Notes: a model not told the origin generated them from the sequence alone. A DNA stretch of 64,000 nucleotides from JBBPZA01 sp963728925 (GCA_963728925.1 CAVSMB010000014.1:248001-312000); one strand, 5' to 3'; counted from the first letter of the stretch, positions 15,454 to 23,671 are shown. Translations and numbers: made by a program.

Positions 15454-16515
15454 ATGGCCAAGACGCTCGTCACCGGCGGCACCGGACTGGTCGGGTCCTG
15501 GGTGGTGCGCGCGCTGCTGGCGCGCGGCGACGACGTGCGCCTCGCGCTGCGCGACCGCTCGCGCCTGGACAACCTCGCCGGGCTGGAGCTCGAGGAGGTC
15601 CGCTGCGACGTCCTCGACCGCCGCGCCGTGCGGCGCGCGCTGCGCGGCGTCGACCGCGTCTTCCACCTTGCGGGGATGACTTCGCTGCGCAAGCCGGCCG
15701 AGACCGTCTTCCGCGTCAATGTGGACGGGACGCGAACGGTGCTCGAGGAGTGCCTGCGCGCGGGCGTGGAGCGCGTCGTGCACACCTCGTCGGTGGCGGC
15801 CATCGGGCCCGCCTCGCGCGGCTCGACGGCGGACGAGACGACGCCCTTCCACTGCGGTTACGGGATCCCGTACGTGGAGGCCAAGCGCGAAGCCGAGGTC
15901 GAGGCGCTGCGGCTCGGAGCGCACGGCCTGCCCGTCGTCATCGTGAATCCTGCGCACGTGTTCGGCCGCGGCGACCTCTACCGTTCCTCCACCGACGTGG
16001 TACGTCGCTTCCTGCGACGGCAGATCCCCGCCTTCGTCGCGGGAGGCATCAACGTCGTCGACGTCGCGGACGTCGCGCGCGGCCACCTGCTCGCCGACGA
16101 GCGGGGGATACCGGGCGAGCGCTACGTGCTCGGCAACCGCAACTACACCTGGGACCGCCTCTTCGCCGACCTCGGGAGGATCTCCGGGGTCGAGCCGCCG
16201 GCGGTCAAGCTCCCGGTTGGAGCCGCGCTCGCCTTCGCGCGCGCGGCGCAGGCGCTGCCCGGCACGCCGCCGATCACCGAGACCGAGGTGCGCGCGGCCT
16301 CGCTGTGGTGGACCTACCGCAACACCAAGGCCAAGCGCGAGCTCGGCTGGCAGCCCTCGCCGCACGAGGACACCATCGAGGCGACGATCTCCTGGTACCG
16401 CGAGCGCGAGGGCGACCGGCTGTCGCGCGCCGGCGCCCGCCAGCCGGTCGGCCTGCGGGCCGCCGGCTTCGCCGTGCGCCAGGCGGGCGGGGTCGTCGCC
16501 CGCTTCGCGTCCTAG
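15454..16515 (+). CDS. NAD(P)-dependent epimerase/reductase (extended SDR)
   Basis: A 353-residue extended short-chain dehydrogenase. Cofactor motif TGGTGLVGSWVVRALLARG at ~5-23, FHLAGMTSLRKPAETVFRVN, VVHTSSVAAIGP and the catalytic YVEAKREAE (Tyr-x3-Lys); then VVIVNPAHVFGRGD. It resembles the HpnA/dihydroflavonol-reductase-like group often tied to hopanoid or sugar chemistry; here no hopanoid genes are nearby, so the substrate is open. The ATG at 15454 was chosen because the TACACT -10 leaves no room for the longer frame beginning at 15391. The C-terminus has an extra hydrophobic VGLRAAGFAVRQAGG stretch. Confidence 0.85.
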   Translation: MAKTLVTGGTGLVGSWVVRALLARGDDVRLALRDRSRLDNLAGLELEEVRCDVLDRRAVRRALRGVDRVFHLAGMTSLRKPAETVFRVNVDGTRTVLEECLRAGVERVVHTSSVAAIGPASRGSTADETTPFHCGYGIPYVEAKREAEVEALRLGAHGLPVVIVNPAHVFGRGDLYRSSTDVVRRFLRRQIPAFVAGGINVVDVADVARGHLLADERGIPGERYVLGNRNYTWDRLFADLGRISGVEPPAVKLPVGAALAFARAAQALPGTPPITETEVRAASLWWTYRNTKAKRELGWQPSPHEDTIEATISWYREREGDRLSRAGARQPVGLRAAGFAVRQAGGVVARFAS

Positions 16516-16530
16516 GGCGAGTGGGCAGGC

Positions 16531-16806
16531 GTGGCGACCCTCTACCGCTGCCGTACCCCGACCGACTGGCTGTGCCCGTGCGGCCGCGTCGCGCGCGAGC
16601 TGCGCCGCCACGGCGTCGAGCACGACGTCGAGCGGGTGCCGTGGCGGCGCCGCGACCGCGAGGAGGTGCAGGCCCTGACGGGCCAGGGTCACGTGCCGGT
16701 TGTCGTCCTCGACGGCGAGCCGATCTGCGACTCGCGCCGGATCGTCGAGCACCTGCGGTGGCGGGCCGCTCAGGACCGGCCGGCCGCGACCGGCGAGTCG
16801 GCGTAG
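16531..16806 (+). CDS. Glutaredoxin/GST N-terminal-domain protein
   Basis: A 91-residue thioredoxin-fold protein from GTG 16531, 15 nt after the epimerase stop. It reads TLYRCRTPTDWLCPCGRVAR near the N-terminus (CPC in the redox-site position), HVPVVVLDGEPICDSRRIVE (cis-Pro and the GST-type D/S glutathione contact), then HLRW. This is a stand-alone GST N-terminal domain or glutaredoxin-like protein; the C-terminal GST helical domain is absent. Close spacing suggests co-transcription with the epimerase. Confidence 0.75.
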   Translation: MATLYRCRTPTDWLCPCGRVARELRRHGVEHDVERVPWRRRDREEVQALTGQGHVPVVVLDGEPICDSRRIVEHLRWRAAQDRPAATGESA

Positions 16807-16849
16807 GGCGCCACGACAGCCGGCGGCGCCGCCGCGACGAGCACCTTCC

Positions 16850-17776
16850 TCAGCGCGCCGGGTCGACGACCCACTTCTCCGCGCGTCCGCCGCTCGGGGT
16901 GGCGAGCGCCGCTGCGAGCTCGTCGAGGCCGATGGTCGGGCCCGCGAGTCCGCGCCAGTCCACGTCTCCGGCCGCGAGCAGCGCGAGCGCTCGGTCGATC
17001 TCGGCGGGGGAGTGGTGGAAGGCGCCGCGCAGCTCGAGCTCGTCGTAGTGCAGCGGGCCGGTGGGCAGCGACACCTCTGCGCCCGGCGGGCACCCGCCGA
17101 CGAGCACGACCACGCCGCCCGGCTGCGCCGCGGCGACAGCCGCCCGCCAGGCCTGCTCTCGCCCGACCGCTTCGAAGACGAGCAGATGGCGGCCGAGCGT
17201 CTCGACCGTCCGCGCACCGAGCGCCTGTGCCTGTTCACGGCGCTCGGGGTGGGGATCGGCGAGGGTCACCGTCCTGCTCTCGAGGACGAGCAGCCGGGCG
17301 AGCATCAGCCCCATCGCCCCGCCGCCGAGGACCGCGACGTCGTCGGCCTCCCCGCCGCGGTCGACCGCGTGGAGGGCCGCCGCGAGCGGTTCGGCCATCG
17401 CCGCGCCGGCGGGCTCGAGCCCTGCGGGAACCGCGTGGAGGGCGGCGGCGGGCGCCGCGATCCGCTCGGCGAAACCGCCGAGCACCCACCGTGGCGAGCG
17501 GCACACCTGGGGCCGGCCCGCCTCACACGGGCCGCACTCGCCGCAGGCGAGCGAGTCGCCGACGAGCACGCGCTCGCCGGTGTCCTCGCGTACGCCCGCG
17601 GTCTCGTGGCCGAAGGGGGACGGGTGGGGCCCGAGCACGCGGTGCCCGTGGCGGACCATCTTCACGTCGGTCCCGCACGTGGTCGCCGCCTCGACGCGCA
17701 CGACGACCTCGCCGGCCGGCTCTGGCACGTCGCTCACGCGCACGTCGCCCGGACCGTGGAGCAGCGCGGCCTTCAC
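16850..17776 (-). CDS. Zinc-dependent alcohol dehydrogenase (MDR family)
   Basis: A 308-residue medium-chain dehydrogenase. Catalytic Zn site CGTDVKMVRHGH ... GHETAG; structural-Zn cysteines ACGECGPCEAGRPQVC; Rossmann motif VAVLGGGAMGLMLARLL. Shorter than the usual ~340 residues, mainly in the substrate-domain loops. GTG start at 17776 lies in the first unit of a 4 x 20-bp repeat that separates it from the upstream dehydrogenase. It probably forms one operon with that gene and mtnA, acting on a sugar-derived alcohol or aldehyde; the substrate is inferred only from context. Confidence 0.85.
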   Translation of the reverse strand: MKAALLHGPGDVRVSDVPEPAGEVVVRVEAATTCGTDVKMVRHGHRVLGPHPSPFGHETAGVREDTGERVLVGDSLACGECGPCEAGRPQVCRSPRWVLGGFAERIAAPAAALHAVPAGLEPAGAAMAEPLAAALHAVDRGGEADDVAVLGGGAMGLMLARLLVLESRTVTLADPHPERREQAQALGARTVETLGRHLLVFEAVGREQAWRAAVAAAQPGGVVVLVGGCPPGAEVSLPTGPLHYDELELRGAFHHSPAEIDRALALLAAGDVDWRGLAGPTIGLDELAAALATPSGGRAEKWVVDPAR

Positions 17777-17845
17777 GCCGGCACCGCGGCCTTCACGCCA
17801 CCACCGCGGCCCTCACGCCACCACCGCCGCCCTCACGCCACGACC
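17766..17845. repeat. Four 20-bp tandem repeats at the junction of two dehydrogenase genes
   Basis: Units 17766-17785, 17786-17805, 17806-17825, 17826-17845, nearly identical (GCGGCCTTCACGCCACCACC type). Each contains, on the minus strand, GTGA: a stop TGA overlapping a GTG start. The upstream gene ends in the last unit and the downstream gene starts in the first, exactly 60 bp away. Confidence 0.9.
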
Positions 17846-18798
17846 ACCGCCTTGAGCGCCTCGCCGCTGCGGGTGAGCTCGAGCGCGCGCGCCGTCTCGT
17901 CGAGCCCGAGCCGGTGGGTGACCCAGGGCAGCGGGTCCACGCGCCCGGCGCCCAGCAACGCCAGCGCAGCGCGCATGTCGCCCGGGCCGGCCGAGTAGCT
18001 CGCGGTCACGGTCAGCTCGCGCAGGAAGGTCGCCGCCCCCTCGACCGGGAGCGGCGTGCCCGGATCCGGCGGCGCGTAGAGGCACAGGACGCCACCCGGC
18101 GCGAGGGCCGCCGCGGCGTCGGCGATCGCCGCCGGGCTCGGGGTGCAGACGATCGCAACGTCGACGAGCTCGTTGCCGTGGCGCTCGGCGCCCAGCGCCT
18201 GCGCACGCTCGAGCCGCTCCGGGTCGGGCTCGCGCACCCAGACGGCGTCGACCGCCCGCGCGTGGGCGGCCGCGATCTGGAGCAGGCCGTTCGCTCCCGC
18301 GCCGACCACGAGCAGCGCGTCGCCCGCCGCGAGCCCGGCGCGGTCCTGGGAGCGCAGCACGCAGGCCAGCGGCTCGACGAACGTCGCGGCGACGGGATCG
18401 AGCCCGTCGAGCTCGAGCAGCTCGCCGACGAGCCCGGCAGGCACCCGAACGCGCTCCGCGAACCCGCCGGGCTCCAGGCGGCCGGCGCGAAACGCCTCGC
18501 ACAGCGTCTCGTGGCCGCGACGGCAGCGCCGGCACTCGCCGCACGGCGCGTGGTGGTGCACGGCGACCGTCGAGCCCGGAGCCACGCCGCGCACCTCCTC
18601 GCCGACAGCCTCGACGACGCCCACCAGCTCGTGGCCGAGCACGGCGGGGAGCTTGCGCGCGACGTACCAGTCGGTCACGTCCGAGCGACACACCCCGCAC
18701 GCGAGCATCCGGCAGACGACGTCGCCCGGCCCCGGCTCGGGGTCGTCGATCTCCTCGAGGACGACCTCGCGCAGCCCGAGCGAGCGTGCTTCCCTCAC
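17833..18798 (-). CDS. Zinc-dependent alcohol dehydrogenase (MDR family), second copy
   Basis: A 321-residue protein with a GTG start at 18798 that overlaps the mtnA stop (GTGA, 18795-18798). Zn-binding CGVCRSDVTDWYVARKLP, GHELVG; structural-Zn cluster CGECRRCRRGHETLC; cofactor-binding LLVVGAGANGLLQIAAA. It is only distantly related in sequence to the following dehydrogenase but has the same architecture, so the two are likely successive or paralogous steps in the same pathway downstream of MtnA. Confidence 0.88.
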   Translation of the reverse strand: MREARSLGLREVVLEEIDDPEPGPGDVVCRMLACGVCRSDVTDWYVARKLPAVLGHELVGVVEAVGEEVRGVAPGSTVAVHHHAPCGECRRCRRGHETLCEAFRAGRLEPGGFAERVRVPAGLVGELLELDGLDPVAATFVEPLACVLRSQDRAGLAAGDALLVVGAGANGLLQIAAAHARAVDAVWVREPDPERLERAQALGAERHGNELVDVAIVCTPSPAAIADAAAALAPGGVLCLYAPPDPGTPLPVEGAATFLRELTVTASYSAGPGDMRAALALLGAGRVDPLPWVTHRLGLDETARALELTRSGEALKAVVVA

Positions 18799-19823
18799 GA
18801 CGCCAGCGCGAGGACCGACGCCGGCGTCACGGGCGTCGCCACGCCGCGCTCGGTGACGATCGCGCTGACCAGGCCGGCAGGCGTGACGTCGAAGGCCGGG
18901 TTGCGGCACGGCGTGCCCTCGACCGTGAGCAGCGTGGCCCCGGCCCCGCGCACCTCGTCGGGCCCGCGCTCCTCGATCTCGATCTCGTCGCCGCCGGCGA
19001 GCGAGAGGTCGATCGTCGAGGTCGGGGCGACGGCGACGAACGGGATCCCCGCCTCCCGCGCTGCGAGCGCGTGGGCGTAGGTGCCGACCTTGTTGGCGAC
19101 GTCGCCGTTGGCCGCGATGCGGTCCGCACCGACCACGACGGCGTCGACCTCGCCGCGACGCATGAGCCCCGCGGCGGCGCCGTCGACGATCAGGGCGTGG
19201 GCGATGCCCAAGCGCCCGAGCTCCCACACCGTCAAGCGCGCGCCCTGCAGGAGAGGCCGGGTCTCGCACACGAGAACCTCCACCGGGCCGCGGCGTGCGA
19301 GCTCGGCCACGACCGCGAGTCCGGTGCCCTGCCCGCTCGCCGCCAGCGCGCCCGTGTTGCAGTGGGTGAGGATCCGCCGCGCGCCCTCGAGCAGCTCGGC
19401 ACCGTGGAGCGCGAGCGCCTCGCTGGCGGCGACGTCCTGCGCGTGGATCGCCTCGGCCTCGGCGCGCGCGGCGGCGGCCATGCCCTCTGGCACACGGAGC
19501 GCCGCGGCGCGCACGCGGTCGACCGCCCACGCGAGGTTCACCGCGGTCGGCCGAGCGTCCCGCAGCAGTCGCCAGGCGCGGTCCAGCCCGGCCGGGGAAG
19601 GGTCGCGCGCCACGCCCAGCGCCAGGCCGTAGGCGCCGGCCACGCCGATCAGCGGCGCGCCCCGTACCGCGAGGCGACGGATCGCTGCGGCCACTCCCTC
19701 GGCGTCCTCGAGCACGAGCGTCTCCTCGCGCCGGGGGAGCAGCGTCTGGTCGAGGATCGCCAGCCGCTCGCCGTCCCACACGAGCGGGGACGGGGCCGTC
19801 GTCGCGCTCGACGTCGCGCTCAT
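18795..19823 (-). CDS. mtnA: S-methyl-5-thioribose-1-phosphate isomerase (MtnA)
   Basis: A 342-residue eIF2B-like isomerase that converts 5-methylthioribose-1-phosphate to the ribulose form in methionine salvage; some homologues act on 5-deoxyribose-1-phosphate. Conserved: AIRRLAVRGAPLIGVAGAYG, ILTHCNTGALAASGQGT (catalytic Cys), VETRPLLQGARLT-type segment, DAVVVGADRIAANGDVANK (catalytic Asp) and PFVAVAPTSTIDL. Other mtn genes are missing; two Zn-dehydrogenases follow in an overlapping operon. That layout fits a salvage shunt for methylthioribose or deoxyribose products, as inference. Confidence 0.93.
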   Translation of the reverse strand: MSATSSATTAPSPLVWDGERLAILDQTLLPRREETLVLEDAEGVAAAIRRLAVRGAPLIGVAGAYGLALGVARDPSPAGLDRAWRLLRDARPTAVNLAWAVDRVRAAALRVPEGMAAAARAEAEAIHAQDVAASEALALHGAELLEGARRILTHCNTGALAASGQGTGLAVVAELARRGPVEVLVCETRPLLQGARLTVWELGRLGIAHALIVDGAAAGLMRRGEVDAVVVGADRIAANGDVANKVGTYAHALAAREAGIPFVAVAPTSTIDLSLAGGDEIEIEERGPDEVRGAGATLLTVEGTPCRNPAFDVTPAGLVSAIVTERGVATPVTPASVLALAS

Positions 19824-19830
19824 GCGGCAG

Positions 19831-19836
19831 AGGCTA
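19831..19836 (-). promoter_or_regulatory. Putative -10 element (TAGCCT) for mtnA
   Basis: TAGCCT on the minus strand ends 7 nt before the mtnA ATG (19823), no Shine-Dalgarno between. Confidence 0.4.
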
Positions 19837-19869
19837 ACGCGCGATCGCCGGCGCAGCGATCGCTGCGGC

Positions 19870-21183
19870 TCAGCGCCCTGGCGGCGCGACCGGCCGGGTC
19901 GCGGGCGTCTGGTGGCCGTAGGCGACGCCGTAGTCCTGGCCCGGGACCCCGCCGTGGTCGTGCACGTAGGCGAGGAAGCTCAGCGACAGCAGGGCCTGTC
20001 CGAGGCACAGCGCGGCGAGCAGCCCGCGGCCGCGCCGCGCGCCACCGGCCAGCGCGGCGAGCGCCAGTGAGACGAAGGGCAGGGCGAAGGCGACGAGCAG
20101 GTAGTGGCGGTAGACGATCGCTCCCGAGAGGGTGAGGATGATCCCGAAACCGAGCAGGGCGGCGGCGAGTGCCAGGCCGGTCTGGGTCCCGCCTCCCGCG
20201 AGCAGCGCGCGGACGGAGGCGGGGTCGCGCAGCGCGGCCCGGCGCGGCCACAGCGCGCGCGCCGCGGTGACGGCGACCGCGACGCCGAGCAGCGCGAGGC
20301 TCGCGTAGAGCAGGCCGACGATGTAGGTGGAGGTCCCCGAGAGATGCGGCTCGGCGACGAAGTCGCGGAACGAGCCGCCCAGCGAGAAGCGCAGGTCGAC
20401 GCCGAGCGAGTCGACGATCCAGTAGCGCCAGAAGTCGAGTCGCACGATCGACTTGAGGCTGCGCACCGACGGGTCGTCGGTGCTCACCAGGTAGCGCAGC
20501 CAGCCGATCAGCGTGAGCGCCCCGAGCAGGCTGCCCGCGAGCCACCAGCGCCAGCGCACCCCGGCACGGCGGAAGAGCGCCGTCCACGCCGCGAAGCCGC
20601 CCGCGAGGAAGAAGCCGCTCATGTGGATCTGCCCGAGCCAGGCGCCGAGCAGGCCCCAGGCGAAGGCGCCGGCGCGGGTGTCGCGCCGCCACCAGCCCGC
20701 CAGCATCCCCATCGAGAGCAGCGGGAGGAGCGACTGCGCCCAGATCTTGCGCTCGAAGACGACCTGGAGCGGGTTGACGGCGACGAGGCCGACCGCCCAC
20801 AGCCAGGGCTCGCGCTCCCCGAAGGGGACCCAGCGCAGCGCGAAGACGGCGAGCGCGACGACGGCGAGCACGCCGAGAACGGCCACGACGCGCGCGAGCG
20901 CGAGCGGGTCGTGGATCCCCAGCCCGCGGGCGAGGACCACGAAGGCCCACACGCTCATCCCCGGGTTGCGGATCCCAGCCCCGGAGGGCAGTCCGGTGGC
21001 CGGCAGGTCGCCGGCCTGGCTGCGGGCGAACATGGCGGCCTCGTCGGCCTTGTACTCCATGTCCGAGAGCCACAGCAGCCGCAGGACCGCGGCAGCGGCG
21101 ATCGCCGCGGCGATCGCGGCGAGGATCACCGGCTCGCGGCGGGCTCGCGTCCTCGCGAGCCCGCGCGCGGCGGCCTGCGTCAA
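19870..21183 (-). CDS. ArnT/PMT-like (GT39-type) membrane glycosyltransferase
   Basis: A ~437-residue polytopic membrane protein. After a basic N-terminus the first helix is followed by LSDMEYKADEAAMF, with the acidic pair expected for the first extracytoplasmic loop of GT39/GT83 enzymes that use polyprenyl-phosphate sugars. About 10 more hydrophobic segments follow. The frame is open upstream; TTG at 21183 overlaps the glutaredoxin stop (TTGA) and keeps the basic N-terminus, while GTG 21129 is the alternative. It probably adds a sugar to a lipid or protein outside the membrane; the acceptor is unknown. Confidence 0.7.
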   Translation of the reverse strand: MTQAAARGLARTRARREPVILAAIAAAIAAAAVLRLLWLSDMEYKADEAAMFARSQAGDLPATGLPSGAGIRNPGMSVWAFVVLARGLGIHDPLALARVVAVLGVLAVVALAVFALRWVPFGEREPWLWAVGLVAVNPLQVVFERKIWAQSLLPLLSMGMLAGWWRRDTRAGAFAWGLLGAWLGQIHMSGFFLAGGFAAWTALFRRAGVRWRWWLAGSLLGALTLIGWLRYLVSTDDPSVRSLKSIVRLDFWRYWIVDSLGVDLRFSLGGSFRDFVAEPHLSGTSTYIVGLLYASLALLGVAVAVTAARALWPRRAALRDPASVRALLAGGGTQTGLALAAALLGFGIILTLSGAIVYRHYLLVAFALPFVSLALAALAGGARRGRGLLAALCLGQALLSLSFLAYVHDHGGVPGQDYGVAYGHQTPATRPVAPPGR

Positions 21184-21587
21184 CCCAGCCGGTTCTCGAT
21201 GCCCATCGGCTGCGGCCCCGGGGCGGTCGCCTCGGGCGCCTCCTTCGGCGCCTCGGCAGGCCGCTCGACGCCCAGCACCTCGGCCAGCTCGCCCGACTCG
21301 TACATCTCGGCGACGATGTCGGCCCCGCCGACGAGCTCGCCGTTGACGAAGAGCTGCGGGACCGTCGGCCAGTTCGAGAGCGCCGAGAGCTCCTGCCGGA
21401 TGGCCGGATGGGGCAGGATGTCGACCGCCGCGAACGGCGCGCCGGTCTGCTCCAGCGCCGTGACGGTGCGGGCCGAGAAGCCGCACATCGGCTGCTCGGG
21501 GGTCCCCTTCATGAAGAGGATCACCGGGTTCTCGGCAATGGCCTGGCTGATCTGCTCGCGAAGCTGCGCGTTGATGTCGTCGCTCAT
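21180..21587 (-). CDS. CGFS-type monothiol glutaredoxin (Grx4 family)
   Basis: A 135-residue protein with the monothiol active site CGFS (Cys35) in PVILFMKGTPEQPMCGFSAR, then NWPTVPQLFVNGELVGGADI (glutathione-binding TVP and GG). It carries [2Fe-2S] clusters with BolA as partner and is implicated in Fe-S delivery and iron sensing. It is translationally coupled to the upstream bolA gene (ATGA, 21584-21587). The C-terminal ~30 residues (EAPKEAPEATAPGP) are a Pro/Ala-rich extension beyond the usual ~105-residue domain. Confidence 0.93.
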   Translation of the reverse strand: MSDDINAQLREQISQAIAENPVILFMKGTPEQPMCGFSARTVTALEQTGAPFAAVDILPHPAIRQELSALSNWPTVPQLFVNGELVGGADIVAEMYESGELAEVLGVERPAEAPKEAPEATAPGPQPMGIENRLG

Positions 21588-21817
21588 GAAGTCCTCGCTT
21601 CGGTCTTGATGGAGAGCGCGTGGATCGGGCCGCCGACCTCGGGGCCGAAGACGTCGTAGACCATGCGGTGCTGCTCGATGCGGCTCATGCCGGCGAAGCT
21701 CTGCGCCACGACCGTCGCCCGGAAGTGGTCCCCGCCGCCCGTCAGGTCCTCGACCTCCGCCGCGGATCCCGGGATGGCCTCCTCGATGCGCCGCCGTATG
21801 TCCTCGCTGGTCGGCAT
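21584..21817 (-). CDS. bolA: BolA family protein
   Basis: A 77-residue protein with the BolA/KH-like fold: SEDIRRRIEEAIPGSAAEVE, GGDHFRATVVAQSFAGMSRI (His as potential cluster ligand) and EQHRMVYDVFG ending HALSIKT. BolA and CGFS glutaredoxins form heterodimeric Fe-S complexes, and here the two genes overlap by 4 nt. The ATG at 21817 was chosen because a TATCCT -10 lies 8 nt before it and upstream in-frame sequence belongs to an acyl-CoA dehydrogenase fragment. Confidence 0.93.
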   Translation of the reverse strand: MPTSEDIRRRIEEAIPGSAAEVEDLTGGGDHFRATVVAQSFAGMSRIEQHRMVYDVFGPEVGGPIHALSIKTEARTS

Positions 21818-21825
21818 CGCCGTCG

Positions 21826-21831
21826 AGGATA
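21826..21831 (-). promoter_or_regulatory. Putative -10 element (TATCCT) for bolA-grx operon
   Basis: TATCCT on the minus strand ends 8 nt before the bolA ATG. It lies inside the truncated acyl-CoA dehydrogenase frame. Confidence 0.45.
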
Positions 21832-22021
21832 GCCGGGCGGCTCGCTTGATCTCGGCGACGTCGCCGGCGGGAAGGTCGCCGCCGGAGCGCTCGGCCAGCT
21901 CCTCGAGCGGGATGAGGACCTCGTCGACGAAGCGCCGCGCTCGCTCGCGCAGCTCGAGCTGGGCCGGGGTCAGTCCGGGCAGCGGCCGGGCGGTGGCGTT
22001 CAGGGCGGCGGTGATGGTCAT
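21832..22021 (-). pseudogene. Acyl-CoA dehydrogenase, N-terminal fragment
   Basis: ATG at 22021 then MTITAALNATARPLPGL, ELRERARRFVDEVLIPLEEL and DLPAGDVAEIKRAARLS: the first ~60 residues of an acyl-CoA dehydrogenase (N-terminal helical domain). It then runs in frame into bolA with no flavin-binding part. Likely all but the 5' end was deleted, fusing the scrap to the bolA promoter. Confidence 0.6.
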
Positions 22022-22023
22022 GA

Positions 22024-22387
22024 GGCTCCATTTCGGGGCCTGGTGGGGACGGCGTGCAGGGCGCGACGTGCGTGATCGCGACGGCGGGTGGCGCCCGGAA
22101 GGCCCAGCAGCAGCCCGGCCTGGTTGTCGACGACGTCCAGCGTCGTCGCCCGGGCGCGGGCGACGACGGGCGCGCCGTCGGCGGGCGCGATGCGGGCCAG
22201 CTCTGCGGCCTCGCGCAGCCACGCGAGGTACGGCGCTCACCGCGCAGGACGAGATCCTTCGCTCGGCGGCGAGCAGCGAGGGGGGGGGGGGGGGGGGGTC
22301 GCCGCCTGCCCGAAGCACCGCGATGGCGCCCGGAAGCTCCTCCTCGAGCTCCGGCGTCAGCGCGAGCCAAGCTTTCCCCCGACGCAT
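22024..22387 (-). other. Minus-strand open frame with poly-C tract, unidentified
   Basis: ATG at 22387 gives MRRGKAWLALTPELEEELPG and AIAVLRAGGD, then six or more Pro codons from a poly-C run, then LLAAERRI. Past this the sensible frame appears to change (YLAWLREAAELARIAPADGA and VVDNQAGLLLGLPG in another frame). This looks like a decayed or frame-variable gene. No family recognised. Confidence 0.35.
22280..22298. repeat. 19-nt poly-G tract
   Basis: A run of 19 G on the plus strand (C on the minus), inside the minus-strand frame that would encode poly-proline. It is the longest homopolymer in the window. Confidence 0.85.
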
Positions 22388-22409
22388 CGCCGAGACAGTA
22401 ACATGCGAT

Positions 22410-22423
22410 TGACTACAAAGTCA
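22410..22423. promoter_or_regulatory. Operator-like palindrome upstream of the Rieske oxygenase
   Basis: TGACT-ACAA-AGTCA, perfect 5-bp arms, 51 nt before the GTG start at 22475. A near-identical site occurs at 29771-29784 before the aminotransferase. The operon's own TetR gene (23668) is the obvious candidate regulator. Confidence 0.6.
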
Positions 22424-22474
22424 GGCCGTCGTCGACTACCGGAGCAGGCAGCCTGCAGGGGGAGCGGAGAGACA

Positions 22475-23671
22475 GTGAGCGCGACCGTCGATCAGTCGGC
22501 GCGAGACGAGCCCAGGGAGCCCGAGCGGTCACTCTCCGCCGCGATGGATCCCGCGCTCTACTTCGACCCCGCGGTGGTCGAGGCCGAGCGGGGGGCGATC
22601 TTCGAGCGCACGTGGCAGCTCGCCGGACACGTGGCGGACCTGCCCGCGCCGGGGCGCTACCTCACGATGGACGTGGGCACCCGGCCCGTGCTCGTGCTCC
22701 GTGACGACGCGGGCCGGCTGACGGCGTTTCGCAACGTCTGCCGGCACCGCGGCTCGTGCCTGCTGGCCGGCACCCAAGAGTGCCCGAAGGCCATCCGCTG
22801 CCGCTACCACGGCTGGACCTACCGCCTCGACGGAACGCTCATCGGCGTCCCCGAGGGTCGCCGTATCCCCGGCCTCGACAAGCCGGCGCTCGGCCTGCTC
22901 CCGGTGCGCGTCGAGGAGCTCTGCGGGCTGATCTTCGTCAACCTCGACGAGGACGCCGCGCCGCTCGCGCAGACGCTGGACGGGCTCGCGACGCGCCTCG
23001 CGCCCTACCGCCTTCCCTCGCTGCGGCGCTTCGGTCCAGGCTCGGGCGGCGGGACGCAGCCCGCGAACTGGAAGGTAGTCGTCGACAACTACCTCGAGGG
23101 CTACCACATCCCCATCGCCCACCCGAGCCTGATGCGGCTGCTCGACTACGGGCGCTATGAGGTGGAGGTCCACGACGGCTGGGTGTGGTTCGAGGTGCCG
23201 CTCCGGGAGAAGCCCTCCAGCAACCGCACCGAGCGGCTCTACCAGCGGCTCGTGCGCCCGATGCCGGGGCTTCGTGAGGAGGACCGGCGGGTCTGGCGCT
23301 ACGTGTTCATCTACCCGAACACCACGATCGACCTGTACCCCGACCAGGTGAATACGTGGCGCCTGCGGCCCGACGGGCCGGGCTCAACGGGCGACGAGTG
23401 GGGCGTGTTCTCGGCGCCCGGGGGGACGCCGCTGACCCGCGCGGTCCAGCGCATCAACCACCGCCTCAACTCGCGCGTCCTCGAGGAGGACTCAGACCTC
23501 GTCCGCAACGTCCAGGCGGGGCTCGCGACGCGCGGCTTCCGCCCCGGCCCGCTTTCCCGGCGCGAGGCGGGGGTCGCGTGGTTCGCCGACCGCGTGCGCG
23601 CGGATCTCGGGCGGGGGTATGGCACAGGCGCCGACTCCGAAGCGGCCGACCGCGCGGGGGCGCGACCATGA
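22475..23671 (+). CDS. Rieske-type (ring-hydroxylating/N-demethylating) oxygenase, alpha subunit
   Basis: A 398-residue protein. The [2Fe-2S] Rieske site is C89-R-H91 ... C109-R-Y-H112, followed by GWTYRLDGTLIGVPEG. The mononuclear iron site lies in DNYLEGYHIPIAHPSL (His211, His216; bridging acidic residue nearby). The same fold serves ring hydroxylases and choline/betaine/carnitine-type monooxygenases; the YHIPIAHPSL context looks closer to the latter, as inference. GTG 22475 is preceded by GGAGCGGAGA. Overlaps the TetR gene by ATGA. No reductase or ferredoxin gene is nearby, so electrons must come from elsewhere. Confidence 0.88.
   Translation: MSATVDQSARDEPREPERSLSAAMDPALYFDPAVVEAERGAIFERTWQLAGHVADLPAPGRYLTMDVGTRPVLVLRDDAGRLTAFRNVCRHRGSCLLAGTQECPKAIRCRYHGWTYRLDGTLIGVPEGRRIPGLDKPALGLLPVRVEELCGLIFVNLDEDAAPLAQTLDGLATRLAPYRLPSLRRFGPGSGGGTQPANWKVVVDNYLEGYHIPIAHPSLMRLLDYGRYEVEVHDGWVWFEVPLREKPSSNRTERLYQRLVRPMPGLREEDRRVWRYVFIYPNTTIDLYPDQVNTWRLRPDGPGSTGDEWGVFSAPGGTPLTRAVQRINHRLNSRVLEEDSDLVRNVQAGLATRGFRPGPLSRREAGVAWFADRVRADLGRGYGTGADSEAADRAGARP

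Noticed and set aside
15264..17048. A 594-codon plus-strand frame across DegV, epimerase and GST-like genes
   Set aside because: It overlaps three well-supported genes in other frames and is an Arg/Ala-rich shadow.
17766..17845. CRISPR-like direct repeats
   Set aside because: Four contiguous 20-bp units with no spacers; explained by tandem duplication of a gene junction.
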